64,000 nt of DNA from Sporosarcina sp. ACRSM (GCF_022346545.1 NZ_JAKRNU010000001.1:62001-126000); one strand, 5' to 3'. Counted from the stretch's first letter, positions 18,107 to 26,833 are shown. Notes: generated by a model not told the origin, from the letters alone. Made by a program: numbers and translations.

Positions 18107-19273
18107 TTAAGTTAGTCTGGCTTTTTCTCTTGGAATTGCGAATTCAAAGCTTTCATTTATTTCTGATTTAGTTTGCTTACCAGAGGCAACCTCAAGTAAA
18201 AACTCATATAATTCTTTCCCAGTTGAATCTATTGTTTTTCCCTCTAGTACTGTTCCGGCATTAAAGTCTAATATGCTCTCTAATCTTTTATACGCCTTAG
18301 GGTTTCCAGTTATTTTAATTACCGGCATAACTGCATTACCAATTGGTGTTCCCCTTCCCGTACTAAAAACAGTTACATTTGCACCCGCCATGGCAAAACC
18401 AGTTGTTCCAAATTGATCTGGTCCCTGCACTCTTGCGTCAACAATCCATAGCCCTGGATAAGGGACCTGTTCCCCTAGTTTTAGGATTCCTTCTATTCTT
18501 GATGAACCCATCTTTTTAATATTTCCCATTGATTTTTCTACAAGAGTTGTAATTCCTCCCGCTTTATTACCTTCAGTTGGGTTAATCTTTTCAATTGTTT
18601 GTCCATGATCATTTAAAAAATCATTTCTTAACTCTTCAACCATTTTTAAAACTTCTACGCCTTTTTCATGCGTAATCATTCTTTCAGCAACAATATGTTC
18701 ACTTCCTGGAAAACCAAAAACCTCTGACATTAATACAGTACCACCATTTTCTATTACCAAATCGGTCATTCTCCCAATAACAGTGTTGCCAGAGATTGCA
18801 GTTGTCCAGTCCGATCCACCGCATTGCACACCCACAACTAATCCCGCCAAACTTTCTGTTTCTCTTATAACCTCTGTTGACTCTTTTTGTAATTGCCTTA
18901 CTAATTCTATTCCTTTTGCTATAGTTTCAGGTGATCCGCCTTCTTGTTGAACTAGTAAACTTTTCACCGGTTTTCCAAATGACTCTATCGCTTCTATTAA
19001 ATCCTTAGACGAGGTTTGTTCACACCCCAAACCTACGACTATAACGCCGTATACATTCGGATTTTGTCCAGCTCTCATTAACGCTAATACAGTTTGTCTA
19101 TGATCGTCTTCAAATTCAACACAGCCTTGCTCGTGTGTTATCGGTATCGCGCCAGTATGCAAACCAATTTTTGATACAACCGTATTGACGCAAGAGACTG
19201 TTGAAATGACTATTATATAATTACGGATCCCAACTGAATCATTCGCTCTTCTATAGGCTGAAATAGTAGACAC
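18107..19273 (-). CDS. UxaA/GarD-family dehydratase or lyase, large subunit (SuyB-like)
   Basis: A 388-residue UxaA-family C-terminal catalytic protein. Conserved cysteines and glycine motifs are visible: TVSCVNTV, HEQGC, VGLGCE, QCGGSDW and STGRGTPIGNAV. Family members are Fe-dependent enzymes that eliminate water or sulfite from 2-hydroxy acids: altronate and galactarate dehydratases as fused proteins, and sulfolactate sulfo-lyase SuyAB as split subunits. The gene starts directly (1 base) after the small SAF-domain subunit. Co-clustering with an amine dehydrogenase and GntR suggests it handles a hydroxy-acid fragment of the imported compound; altronate itself is not indicated since no uronate genes are present. 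Confidence 0.85.
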   Translation of the reverse strand: MSTISAYRRANDSVGIRNYIIVISTVSCVNTVVSKIGLHTGAIPITHEQGCVEFEDDHRQTVLALMRAGQNPNVYGVIVVGLGCEQTSSKDLIEAIESFGKPVKSLLVQQEGGSPETIAKGIELVRQLQKESTEVIRETESLAGLVVGVQCGGSDWTTAISGNTVIGRMTDLVIENGGTVLMSEVFGFPGSEHIVAERMITHEKGVEVLKMVEELRNDFLNDHGQTIEKINPTEGNKAGGITTLVEKSMGNIKKMGSSRIEGILKLGEQVPYPGLWIVDARVQGPDQFGTTGFAMAGANVTVFSTGRGTPIGNAVMPVIKITGNPKAYKRLESILDFNAGTVLEGKTIDSTGKELYEFLLEVASGKQTKSEINESFEFAIPREKARLT

Positions 19274-19274
19274 T

Positions 19275-19580
19275 TTACTTCCCCCCTTTCACTAAGAATA
19301 ATTCTTTATTTTTATTACAAAGTTCCTCAGTAACATCTTCTACATTATGTGTGTGGACATAATCGCCTAATTGAATATCAACCTTTGCTCTTCCTATTGG
19401 CACATTATATTTAATAATGAATTCATTTTTCGGTATAAGTTCCAAGGCTACCTTATGGCCAATAGGTATTGTCTCTAATACAGTGAATTCACCATTTTTA
19501 TGTTTCAGGACATCGCCTTTCTTAAGAGTTTGTGTAGCAACGCCAATATTATCTCTCTCCTCAATTTGAATGACATTCAT
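19275..19580 (-). CDS. SAF-domain small subunit of UxaA/SuyA-type lyase
   Basis: A 101-residue SAF-domain protein: ERDNIGVATQTLKKGD and IPIGHKVALELIPKNEFIIKYN-like strand pattern, with IGHK and YNVPIG characteristic of the N-terminal domain of altronate dehydratase and of SuyA. It is the first gene of its transcript, with an AAGGAGTGA ribosome site directly abutting a 30-bp perfect palindrome. It forms the heteromeric enzyme with the next gene. The split architecture is the one used by SuyAB but also occurs in other UxaA subgroups. Confidence 0.82.
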   Translation of the reverse strand: MNVIQIEERDNIGVATQTLKKGDVLKHKNGEFTVLETIPIGHKVALELIPKNEFIIKYNVPIGRAKVDIQLGDYVHTHNVEDVTEELCNKNKELFLVKGGK

Positions 19581-19594
19581 CTCTCATCACTCCT

Positions 19595-19624
19595 TAGATT
19601 ATAAAGTTATAACTTTATAATCTA
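19595..19624. promoter_or_regulatory. 30-bp perfect palindrome, probable GntR operator
   Basis: Each arm reads TAGATTATAAAGTTA into its complement, giving a perfect 30-bp palindrome. It lies between the likely promoter and the ribosome site of the SAF-domain gene, a position suited to repression. The core is shared with the site at 17124-17145. The rest of 19625-19928 is AT-rich without a recognisable gene. Confidence 0.7.
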
Positions 19625-19928
19625 TAATTTTAATAACATTTATAGCTATGCACTGACTTAAAGCTTATAAAACTCATTAACAATGTAACACTTTCAAGTA
19701 TTCAAACTTTCCAAATAATCACTCTTTAAATATATAATACATATATGACGCCTTGTTGTCTACTAATTTTTTGAATATTTCATAATTTATCATTCAACTA
19801 TTTGTTTCCTAAAATTATATAAACGTTTTCCCATTTATAGAACAGTATCGCCTTTAAATTTAAACCGTGCAAGTTTTCCTAAAAAGATAGATTAACACCC
19901 AACACATTTTTTCGGATAGGTGGTTATT

Positions 19929-21093
19929 TTATACATGTTTCTTGGATATTTTTGAATCAAGGAAGGCATTGGCTTTCGCTCCGGCCTTACTCACAGAGAA
20001 AAGCCAGTTTTTTCGGCCAATCACATTTGGACGAATCACATTTTCTGTTGGATTATTATCAATTTCAATTCGACCATCGAATTGAAAAACTTTTAATTCG
20101 TTAGCTCGTTTTAATGTGTATTCAGTAGCTTTGGCTAAGGCACTTTTCCCGAAGAAAGAAGATTCATCCACCCACTTTAGGAATTCCTCCACAATCGGTT
20201 TTGAATATTTTCGACGTTTTCCCGGACGAAGCCGTTTGAATTGGCGCTCTAAACGATACAGCTGTTCGCAATAATCCACTCCAACTTGTCCCTGTTTGCT
20301 ATCGGCATTCAACCAATATCGCCGTACATGCGCCCAACAGTTAGCGAACGTAATAGCAGGTAAATTCCCATAGGCAGAATAGCCATCACAAATGATTGTC
20401 CCCTTAAAGTTCATGGTGAAATCCTCTAATACAGATCGACTTCTTGATAGAGAACTTTGAAAAAGAATAATTGCTGGTCCTTGGCATGGTACGCTAAGAG
20501 AAACCCACTTATAGGCGTTAGACTGACCTGACTTGCCATCTGATCAATTGATGATTTGGGCATGGGTTTCATCCACCTGTAGAATAAATTTAGCTGTCAA
20601 TAGCTGTTTTATAAACTTGAAAAAGGCGAAAGGCAATCTTCTGCTGCACGAATGACCCAGTTCGATAAACTTTTATCATTGGTAAGCAGACCATAACGTT
20701 CCCATTCCTTTACCTGATGGTAAAGAGGCAGGTACTGAATAAACTTATCATAGATAATCATCGTTGTGCTTTGTTCTTCTGTGTGCTTAGAATCAGTAAA
20801 AGACGGGTCGGCATCAAATAACGAACCTTGCCTGTCGGGCGTATTGTATTTGGACTTCTCGCTTTTAGATCCATATAGGAGCTTGCTTAAATTCTGCACT
20901 TGGCGAGTGGAATTGTACAAAAAGTAGAGGAATCTGCGGATACGTTAAGCCGGCCGTTGCTTGCTATAGAATGTAATGTTACGGGGACGATGACTAATGG
21001 TTTTTGCGGCATGAAAGCACCTCCTATAAATTGATGTATTAATCGTACAAGAGGTGCTTCATGTTTATATGAGTTGTTTGATTACGGGCTTAC
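19929..21093 (-). mobile_element. Decayed IS66-family element, right remnant
   Basis: This is a second IS66 copy, broken into pieces. 19929-20414 encodes the C-terminal catalytic part of an IS66 transposase (CDGYSAYG, WAHVRRYW, DNNPTENVIRP, GRKNWLFS). 20609-20920 encodes an N-terminal KSEK/LFD segment joined by an internal deletion to the HQVKEWERYG core. The two frames are separated by stops. The right end, 21081-21093, is ATTACGGGCTTAC, the inverse of the terminus at 159-171. An AAGCACCTC/GAGGTGCTT inverted repeat lies at 21015-21059, and a short frame opens at 21012. The left terminus near 19.9 kb was not found. Non-functional as it stands. Confidence 0.8.
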
Positions 21094-21129
21094 CATTTGA
21101 ATGATCGTTATGCCATTTAAGTGCTCTTT

Positions 21130-22221
21130 TTAGCGGATCACTACAGTTACCATTAGCATCAGATAGATACACATTACAAACAAACAACTAAAAAGGAAAG
21201 AGATAAAGATCGATGCTTTTTTGAAAAACGATAACACAATCAATCCTACAAATAAAATGGATAAGAAAAAGAAGTATACTGTATTTAGGTTCACAACAAA
21301 GCCAATTGTGCTACCCGAATCGATAACGTCATTGTGAAGTAGACGGAATAAAGGTGACACTGCCTCACTCATTAAATAATTGCCATGAGGTGGTGATTGT
21401 TGTGAAAAAATAGCTGTAATCGCAAATATTACAAATAAAATAAAGCCTTCTACACGAATCCAAGGTATGGGATTAAATGTAGCATCTTTGGATAACATAT
21501 ATTTCACAATGAAACCGTTCACTAATGCATAAAAAACAAGCGGCAGTAGGAATAAATGTTTGATTAATAACCCTTGTCCGTATGAAACCAACCACGAATC
21601 AATATACCCATCCACCATTACATCCATCAATATCAGACCACTAAGAGCTGTAGCAACTAAACAGCCAATAGCGACCATTGAAAACCAACTTATAAATTCC
21701 AGCCAGTTTTTATGATTAAGCGAACACCAGCCAATTATAAGTAAAACTCCAACCCAAATACTGACAGCTGTTAAATGAATAAAGTGGCTGATAATTCCTA
21801 CCGCTTGATCTATAGAGCTTGCATGGCTTGACCAAGCAACTGTTACTATTAATCCAAATGTTAGCATTGCACCTAAAATCGCGTAAATGCTCTTCTCAGC
21901 AGGCCTAGATAACGCAATTAATAGTAATAACACACTGGAACCGAGAAGGGTGAAATCCCAAGCTGTCCCAACCGTATACGTTGTTAAAACAATTTTTAAA
22001 GATTCAACTAGACCTAAGCGCGGAGCAATATATAAGGTAATATCAAGCACTGGAATAAATGCGAAAATAGGTAGCGTAATAGCACTCATAAGCAATAAGC
22101 GCTTCGAAATTTTTACATCAGGACGATAGTTGCTTGGGACAAGTAGAAGGATAAAACTTCCTAACAAGACCGAAAAACATACATATAAAAGCGTCTGACT
22201 AATGATTACTAATATATCCAT
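21130..22221 (-). CDS. CopD-family membrane protein
   Basis: A 363-residue polytopic membrane protein with about nine helices, resembling the CopD domain of copper resistance and uptake proteins and the C-terminal half of Bacillus YcnJ. Conserved-looking features are the WSSHA segment (about 131), HFIHLTAVSIWVG (about 146) and the later LHNDV segment. It lies 3 bases downstream of the CopC-domain gene, so the two probably form one copper-handling unit, with CopC delivering Cu at the outer face and CopD moving it across the membrane. The YcnK-like regulator that accompanies ycnJ in Bacillus is not seen here. Confidence 0.82.
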   Translation of the reverse strand: MDILVIISQTLLYVCFSVLLGSFILLLVPSNYRPDVKISKRLLLMSAITLPIFAFIPVLDITLYIAPRLGLVESLKIVLTTYTVGTAWDFTLLGSSVLLLLIALSRPAEKSIYAILGAMLTFGLIVTVAWSSHASSIDQAVGIISHFIHLTAVSIWVGVLLIIGWCSLNHKNWLEFISWFSMVAIGCLVATALSGLILMDVMVDGYIDSWLVSYGQGLLIKHLFLLPLVFYALVNGFIVKYMLSKDATFNPIPWIRVEGFILFVIFAITAIFSQQSPPHGNYLMSEAVSPLFRLLHNDVIDSGSTIGFVVNLNTVYFFFLSILFVGLIVLSFFKKASIFISFLFSCLFVMCIYLMLMVTVVIR

Positions 22222-22224
22222 TCA

Positions 22225-22782
22225 TTATTTCTTTCTTTTAGTAAGTAAGAAGAAACCACCTGCTACAATGGCAATTAAAAGAATAATTAGAATAACTGTC
22301 ATAGAAGATGATTCTTTCTCTACTTCACCCGCTGGAGCTACATTTTCTTGATTTTCTGTCGATTGCTCAGCTGACTCCGTTGTTTCTGATGGTTCCTCTG
22401 TTCCTTCTTCCACAGATTCAGGAACTGAAGCATTGACGGTAAATGAGAATTCACCTTCCAATGGATGACCGTCTGCACTAATAATGCTCCAATTTACTTG
22501 ATATTCGTCATTTGGAAGTGGCTCAGCAACTGTACCTGTTAATGTACCTTCACCAATAATAATTTCTTGTAGTTCAATGGCTTGCCCTTTTGTCGTTTGT
22601 ACATCTATAAAGCTACCTTGTTCAATTTGTCCATCAAATTCCAGGGCAATTTCATTTAATGGCTCCGTTACAATGTCACCACCTGCTGGATTCGATCCTT
22701 CTAAATGCGAGTGAGCAAACGCACTGGTAGAAATAGACATGGTTAGTAAAATTGCTGCAATTACGGTAAACATACGTTTCAA
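22225..22782 (-). CDS. CopC-domain copper-binding protein, membrane-anchored
   Basis: 185 residues: a signal peptide (1-23, ending AFA), a mature N-terminus beginning HSHLEGSNPAGG, which supplies the Cu(II)-binding His, and a CopC beta-barrel with the second His in SADGHPLEGEFSF (about 108). A Glu/Ser/Thr-rich linker (about 122-158) and a C-terminal TM helix with a KRKK stop-transfer follow. It is thus exposed outside and anchored. It is co-transcribed with the CopD-like protein. The split arrangement corresponds to the fused YcnJ of B. subtilis. Confidence 0.87.
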   Translation of the reverse strand: MKRMFTVIAAILLTMSISTSAFAHSHLEGSNPAGGDIVTEPLNEIALEFDGQIEQGSFIDVQTTKGQAIELQEIIIGEGTLTGTVAEPLPNDEYQVNWSIISADGHPLEGEFSFTVNASVPESVEEGTEEPSETTESAEQSTENQENVAPAGEVEKESSSMTVILIILLIAIVAGGFFLLTKRKK

Positions 22783-22919
22783 AATAACCCCTCCTAAACT
22801 TTTTACTATGGAATCAATAGATACAACTATTCATAGTCATCATCTACTTTATAGTAAAAGTGTGAGATTTGCATGAAGTAGGCACACACTTCCATTCATA
22901 AACTGTACAATTAAGAAAA

Positions 22920-22943
22920 GACCAGATGCTCGAGCATCTGGTC
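22920..22943 (-). terminator. Terminator of the cwlJ gene
   Basis: GACCAGATGCTC/GAGCATCTGGTC is a perfect 24-bp palindrome followed on the minus strand by TTTTCTT, 80 bases after the cwlJ stop. Confidence 0.75.
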
Positions 22944-23022
22944 AATACAGCGGACTTCCGCGTGAAAAACGGTTGGCCAGTTATAGATGTAAATAGCCTG
23001 CTTACATCTAACACCAGAAAAC

Positions 23023-23463
23023 CTAACCCATATAAACACTTGCGCACGTTCCCGCTGCCGGTTCATAAAAACAGTGATTTTTAAATTGACCGGTAAAAGG
23101 TTGCCCGTACCAGGTTGGAGGACAGGGAGCATACGGATTAAAGTACCAAAGGGCGAATTTCGCTGGATGTTGTCTCCAATTCTCCAAATTCTGTCTTGCT
23201 AATCTTTTTTCAGTGGATCTCGCTCTTTGATAAAATAAATTTCCTTTTTGCACGGCTTCAAAAGAATAATTATTTCCTTGCACCTGAAAAATGACATCTT
23301 CAATTGATCTTACGTCCCTGAAGTCCAAGCAGTCCGCGACAGCACGGTTAACAATTACATTTCCAACGTATAACATCCCTTGCTTTCCTTCACCTTCAGC
23401 TTCTGCTCGCATCATCCTTGCCATTAGATCGACGTCTGCATCTCGGTATTTGACTCTCGGCAT
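23023..23463 (-). CDS. cwlJ: Spore cortex-lytic hydrolase CwlJ-like
   Basis: A 146-residue cell-wall hydrolase of the Hydrolase_2/SleB-catalytic family, about the length of Bacillus CwlJ (142), with no signal peptide and no peptidoglycan-binding domain, as is typical for CwlJ. Recognisable are LMARMMRAEAEGEGKQGMLYVGNVIVNR with the catalytic Glu (about residue 21) and the C-terminal NPYAPCPPTW and NHCFY motifs. CwlJ sits in the spore coat and degrades cortex upon Ca-dipicolinate release in germination. Its usual coat partner gene gerQ is not adjacent. The start follows GGGGTGG. It is direct evidence that the organism makes endospores. Confidence 0.92.
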   Translation of the reverse strand: MPRVKYRDADVDLMARMMRAEAEGEGKQGMLYVGNVIVNRAVADCLDFRDVRSIEDVIFQVQGNNYSFEAVQKGNLFYQRARSTEKRLARQNLENWRQHPAKFALWYFNPYAPCPPTWYGQPFTGQFKNHCFYEPAAGTCASVYMG

Positions 23464-23566
23464 TTTTCCACCCCAACTACATGGTATGAAAGAAAGTGGA
23501 CATTGATGTCATATTCATAAATAAGGATGATGTGATCAAAGAGGGAACGCTTTCGTTTCATTTTTA

Positions 23567-23755
23567 CTACTTATCCCTCGCCTCTCGTTTTGATAGGCCG
23601 ATGCAGCTAATAAATAGGATGAAGAACAATAGAATCTTTCTCGTTTCAAAAAAGTCTGGGATGCTGTTTGTGAAAATAAATTGGACGAGACTATGTGCTC
23701 CGACGACTAATAAAGCCATTACCGCACTCCCGATGACAATGTTCACATTCTTCAT
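23567..23755 (-). CDS. Small two-helix membrane protein, unknown
   Basis: 62 residues with two hydrophobic segments (about 5-27 and 38-54), a short acidic link between them and a basic C-terminus (KREARDK). An AAAGGAGGAGC ribosome site precedes the ATG at good spacing, which supports real translation. It is divergent from the AraC regulator gene, the two starts lying about 150 bases apart. I do not recognise a family. Confidence 0.6.
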   Translation of the reverse strand: MKNVNIVIGSAVMALLVVGAHSLVQFIFTNSIPDFFETRKILLFFILFISCIGLSKREARDK

Positions 23756-23908
23756 AACGGCTCCTCCTTTCGGTTCTCTACCTTAACGATAGCAATGGAC
23801 AGAGTGTCTATTTTGATTAAAGATGCGGTCACTCTGAAGCGACTTCGCAGTTTTGATCAAAACCTACTTTTAGCCGTACGCTATAATAATTTGCAAGGAG
23901 GGAGTGCC

Positions 23909-24784
23909 TTGGGAGATGAACAAATGATACAGCGCGCGGTTGAATGGATTGAGGTAAATTTAGAGCGGAATATTCAGCTTGCCGACGTGGCGAGCTTTGC
24001 GGGCTACTCGAAGTTCCATTTTCACCGGCTGTTTCAATCCGTTTTAAATATGAGCGTGGATCAATACATCCGTACACGGAGACTTGCTGCCGCTGCAGTT
24101 TTATTGATCCATTCGGATGAAAGGATTCTGGATATTGCATTTTATGCTTCTTTCAACTCCCAAGAAGCGTTCAGCCGGGCCTTTAAGAAGACGTATCGTT
24201 TGGCACCGGGCGAATATCGAAGGATTATGAGGAGCATTATTTTCATACAAGAGGAGGAGTGTATGATGCAGGAGATGAAAGGCTGGTTTTTGAGCGGAAG
24301 TCATCCGCATCTGTATAAGATGGGGATCGATCGGCAAGTTGTTCATACAGGAAATGCTTCGGGCTATCTTCATTCTCAGTTCGTTACGGAAGCGGCAGAA
24401 TTCGCGACGATGATGCAACAATTCAAAGCGGACAAATTTCTTGGAAAGCGATTGAAGCTATCCTGTTTCATTAAATGTGAAGACGTCGACCAGTTTGCTG
24501 GGGCGTGGATGCGCGTTGACGATCAGTTGGGCGATGTGTTGCAGTTTGACAATATGAGCAATCGCCCTATTAAAGGAACACTTGACTGGAACTACTATTC
24601 GATCGTGCTCGATGTTCCATCCCGGAGCCAAATGATTTCATTCGGCGTGCTTTTGCAAGGAAAAGGAAAGCTATGGGTAAATCAATTCCAATTTGAAGAA
24701 GTGCCTGAAACCTATGCGACGACAAACTTGGAAGTAATGCCTGAACTACTTGATGAGCCGGTCAACTTGTCATTTGATGAATAA
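23909..24784 (+). CDS. AraC-family regulator with C-terminal effector domain
   Basis: About 291 residues from a TTG start that follows AAGGAGGGAG; the longer open frame from 23795 lacks a ribosome site. The DNA-binding domain is N-terminal: two helix-turn-helix units at about residues 10-105 (IQLADVASFAGYSKFHFHRLF and ILDIAFYASFNSQEAFSRAF). The remaining 180 residues form an effector part resembling AraC/GyrI-type proteins. This order is typical of SoxS/Rob-like activators that sense cationic compounds or stress. The target is unknown; the divergent small membrane protein gene is one candidate. Confidence 0.85.
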   Translation: MGDEQMIQRAVEWIEVNLERNIQLADVASFAGYSKFHFHRLFQSVLNMSVDQYIRTRRLAAAAVLLIHSDERILDIAFYASFNSQEAFSRAFKKTYRLAPGEYRRIMRSIIFIQEEECMMQEMKGWFLSGSHPHLYKMGIDRQVVHTGNASGYLHSQFVTEAAEFATMMQQFKADKFLGKRLKLSCFIKCEDVDQFAGAWMRVDDQLGDVLQFDNMSNRPIKGTLDWNYYSIVLDVPSRSQMISFGVLLQGKGKLWVNQFQFEEVPETYATTNLEVMPELLDEPVNLSFDE

Positions 24785-24797
24785 AAAGATAAAAAAC

Positions 24798-24850
24798 GGT
24801 GCCTGCCATCAACACGATTCTAAATTGTGTCAATGGCAGGCACCTCTTTT
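24798..24850 (+). terminator. Dispersed hairpin repeat, copy 2, acting as terminator
   Basis: GGTGCCTGCCAT / ATGGCAGGCACC with an ACACGATTCTAAATTGTGT centre, followed by TCTTTT, 13 bases after the AraC gene stop. A good example of a repeat-family member serving as a terminator. Confidence 0.8.
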
Positions 24851-25065
24851 ATGTTCTTCATTTATTGTAGTATATTTACTGAATTATGTTCCGCACTGGC
24901 ACCGAAACAATTCGTTTTTGTAATATACAGCAATCGAATTAATATTAATTTAATGTGCTATGATTAGGTTTACATCGATTATAACCGTAATAGGTACACA
25001 CAAAAGGGCAATAATAAGGATGAAGTCGTTTTGTACTTACAGCCCTATATACAGGAGGTCTACAA

Positions 25066-25563
25066 ATGAATAATAATGATATATTAATTCGATTACGATA
25101 TGCCTTAGATTTAAAAAATGCTGATATGGTAGATATTTTTCAAATGGGTGGCATTGAAGTAACAAAAGAAGATGTGTTACTGTTGCTTACAAAATCAAAT
25201 GAAGATGAAGCTGAAAATGAATTGCAAATGAAGTGTACGAATAGCATGTTGGATTCATTTTTAAATGGCTTGATTATTTATAAAAGAGGAAAACAAGATC
25301 CAAAGCCAGGACAACCTCAAGGTCCAACTGTATCGATCATGACTAATGAAAATGTGAATAATATCCTTCTAAAGAAAGTAAAAATAGCACTCGCGTTAAC
25401 AAGTGAGGACATGCTTGATATTTTAGAAAAAGCAGGAGTCATCATATCAAAAGGCGAATTAAGCGCAGTATTGCGAAAAGAAGGGCACAAAAATTATAAA
25501 CCATGTCTGGATCGATACGCCAGAAACTTCTTAAAAGGATTAGCTATAAAATATAGGGCCTAA
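25066..25563 (+). CDS. DUF1456 family protein (YehS-like)
   Basis: 165 residues made of two homologous halves of about 75 residues (ILIRLRYALDLKNADMVDIFQMGG and ILLKKVKIALALTSEDMLDILEKAG), the duplicated DUF1456 arrangement found in YehS of E. coli and relatives. Each half ends with a segment containing L-x2-F-L-x-GL. Function is unknown; the helical repeat fold suggests nucleic-acid or protein binding. The ATG follows ACAGGAGGTC. It is a single gene with its own repeat-type hairpin at the end. Confidence 0.82.
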   Translation: MNNNDILIRLRYALDLKNADMVDIFQMGGIEVTKEDVLLLLTKSNEDEAENELQMKCTNSMLDSFLNGLIIYKRGKQDPKPGQPQGPTVSIMTNENVNNILLKKVKIALALTSEDMLDILEKAGVIISKGELSAVLRKEGHKNYKPCLDRYARNFLKGLAIKYRA

Positions 25564-25568
25564 GTTAA

Positions 25569-25614
25569 GGTGCCTGGTAGTGATGCAATTCCGGATTGCG
25601 TTACTATTAGGCGC
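25569..25614 (+). repeat. Dispersed hairpin repeat, copy 3
   Basis: GGTGCCTGGTAGTGATGCAATTCC pairs imperfectly with GGATTGCGTTACTATTAGGCGC, followed by TTTTATTTT. It lies 6 bases after the DUF1456 stop and probably terminates it. One arm has drifted. Confidence 0.7.
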
Positions 25615-25672
25615 TTTTATTTTAAGGGCTTTTTGCTACTGCCCCATATCCCCTAATTTTTATGTATTTCCT

Positions 25673-26326
25673 TTAATCTCCATGTTCTTCAATGATCCGC
25701 ATGGCGATGCCCGTTAACTCGTCATGTTCAGTAAATCGTTCATTAAGCATATCCGTAAGAATATGTTCGAGGAAGTATTTTACACAGTTCATCTCTTGAA
25801 ACAGCAGTATGGTCCTTAATGCTTCTTCATATATCTCTAAAAACAATGGCTCCGGATTACCTTTTTGAATCTCACCAAATGCTTCATAAAGCAAATCAAT
25901 TTTATCTGCAACAGATAATATGCGCCCCTCCAATGTCTCATCTTTACCTTCTTTAAATCGCTCCAAATAAATGGCTTGAAACTCAGATGGTAGATCCTTT
26001 TCTACAAACTTTCTTGTCATTTCTTCCTCTACTTCACTGAATAGTTGCTTCAACTCTTTCGAAGCATATTTTACTGGCGTCTTTATATCTCCTGTAAAAA
26101 GTTCCGCGTAATCATGGTTCAACGCCTTCTCATAGAGGATTCTCCAATCCACATTCTGACCAGATTGCTCTTCGACTGTTCCAAGAAATTGAGCGATTTT
26201 TGTCACCTTAAATGAATGACTGGCGACGGAATGCTCCTGATATTTGAACTTTCCTGGACAACGAATGATTTGTTCTAAATCAGATAAGCTTTTAAAATAT
26301 TGATGTACACCCATCTTATTCATCAC
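25673..26326 (-). CDS. HD-domain phosphohydrolase (YfbR-like)
   Basis: A 217-residue HD-superfamily protein. Metal ligands are visible as His in SVASHSFKV (about 36), the HD pair in ALNHDYAEL (about 71-72) and Asp in SVADKIDLL (about 140). It resembles YfbR-type 5'-deoxynucleotidases and related bacterial HD proteins in length and motif spacing. It probably removes phosphate from nucleotides and acts in the cytoplasm. Its ribosome site is GAAAGGTGATG. It is monocistronic. Exact substrate not determinable. Confidence 0.82.
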   Translation of the reverse strand: MMNKMGVHQYFKSLSDLEQIIRCPGKFKYQEHSVASHSFKVTKIAQFLGTVEEQSGQNVDWRILYEKALNHDYAELFTGDIKTPVKYASKELKQLFSEVEEEMTRKFVEKDLPSEFQAIYLERFKEGKDETLEGRILSVADKIDLLYEAFGEIQKGNPEPLFLEIYEEALRTILLFQEMNCVKYFLEHILTDMLNERFTEHDELTGIAMRIIEEHGD

Positions 26327-26504
26327 CTTTCTTTATTTTTTAGGGCTATCGTATAGAAAACCTCGTCATATAACGACTCCTATTTATGCGTTTTTAACAG
26401 AGCTGTATTCACTTTAAGCATTGTCTTTCAATACTTTCCCTTATTCTTACTAAAGTATGCAGGAAAGGGGCTAAAATCATTCAATCAGGGATTTAAACGG
26501 TCAA

Positions 26505-26757
26505 TATCAATTACGCCTTGGCGTAATTGCGTCCAGATTTTGAATCGAGCTTGCTCGATTAACTCCTTTCAAAATCTGTGACATCCGCGGGCCTACAGGA
26601 TGTAGGTCATGCAGTCGTTGCGACAGGATGTCGCGCACTTAGACTGCCTTCCATTCTTCGTTCAGCAGGCGTTTGAACACCCGCTGAACAGGAAACCAAA
26701 ACCGCATTCATCTCTCCACCTACAGAGGTGGGAGTCTTCTGCTGAATGAAGATAAAA
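26505..26757. repeat. Multi-hairpin element A (IS200/IS605-end-like, no transposase)
   Basis: A non-coding element beginning ATCAATTACGCC/GGCGTAAT (perfect 8-bp hairpin). It continues with nested AGATTTTGA...TCAAAATCT and ATCGAGC/GCTCGAT stems, two ACAGGATGT-containing hairpins unique to this copy (about 26593-26635), a GTTCAGC/GCTGAAC stem, a CTCCACCT/AGGTGGGAG stem and a terminal CTTCTGCTGAATGAAG. The outer parts are identical to element B. The right end resembles the ends of IS605-type elements from which TnpB guide RNAs are made. No tnpA or tnpB is present. It fills the gap between the HD gene and the permease. Confidence 0.75.
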
Positions 26758-26833
26758 AGATAATATGAAATCTCCGTTGGTTGTCTGGGAAGACCCAAGC
26801 CTTCCAGTCTTATTGTGCCACAAATAAAAACAA

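Noticed and set aside
18107-19580. Calling the pair altronate dehydratase or sulfolactate sulfo-lyase outright
   Set aside because: The split form fits SuyAB and the family fits UxaA, but no uronate or sulfolactate genes are adjacent.
22844-23132. Frames overlapping the end of cwlJ
   Set aside because: Out-of-frame readings of cwlJ and its terminator.
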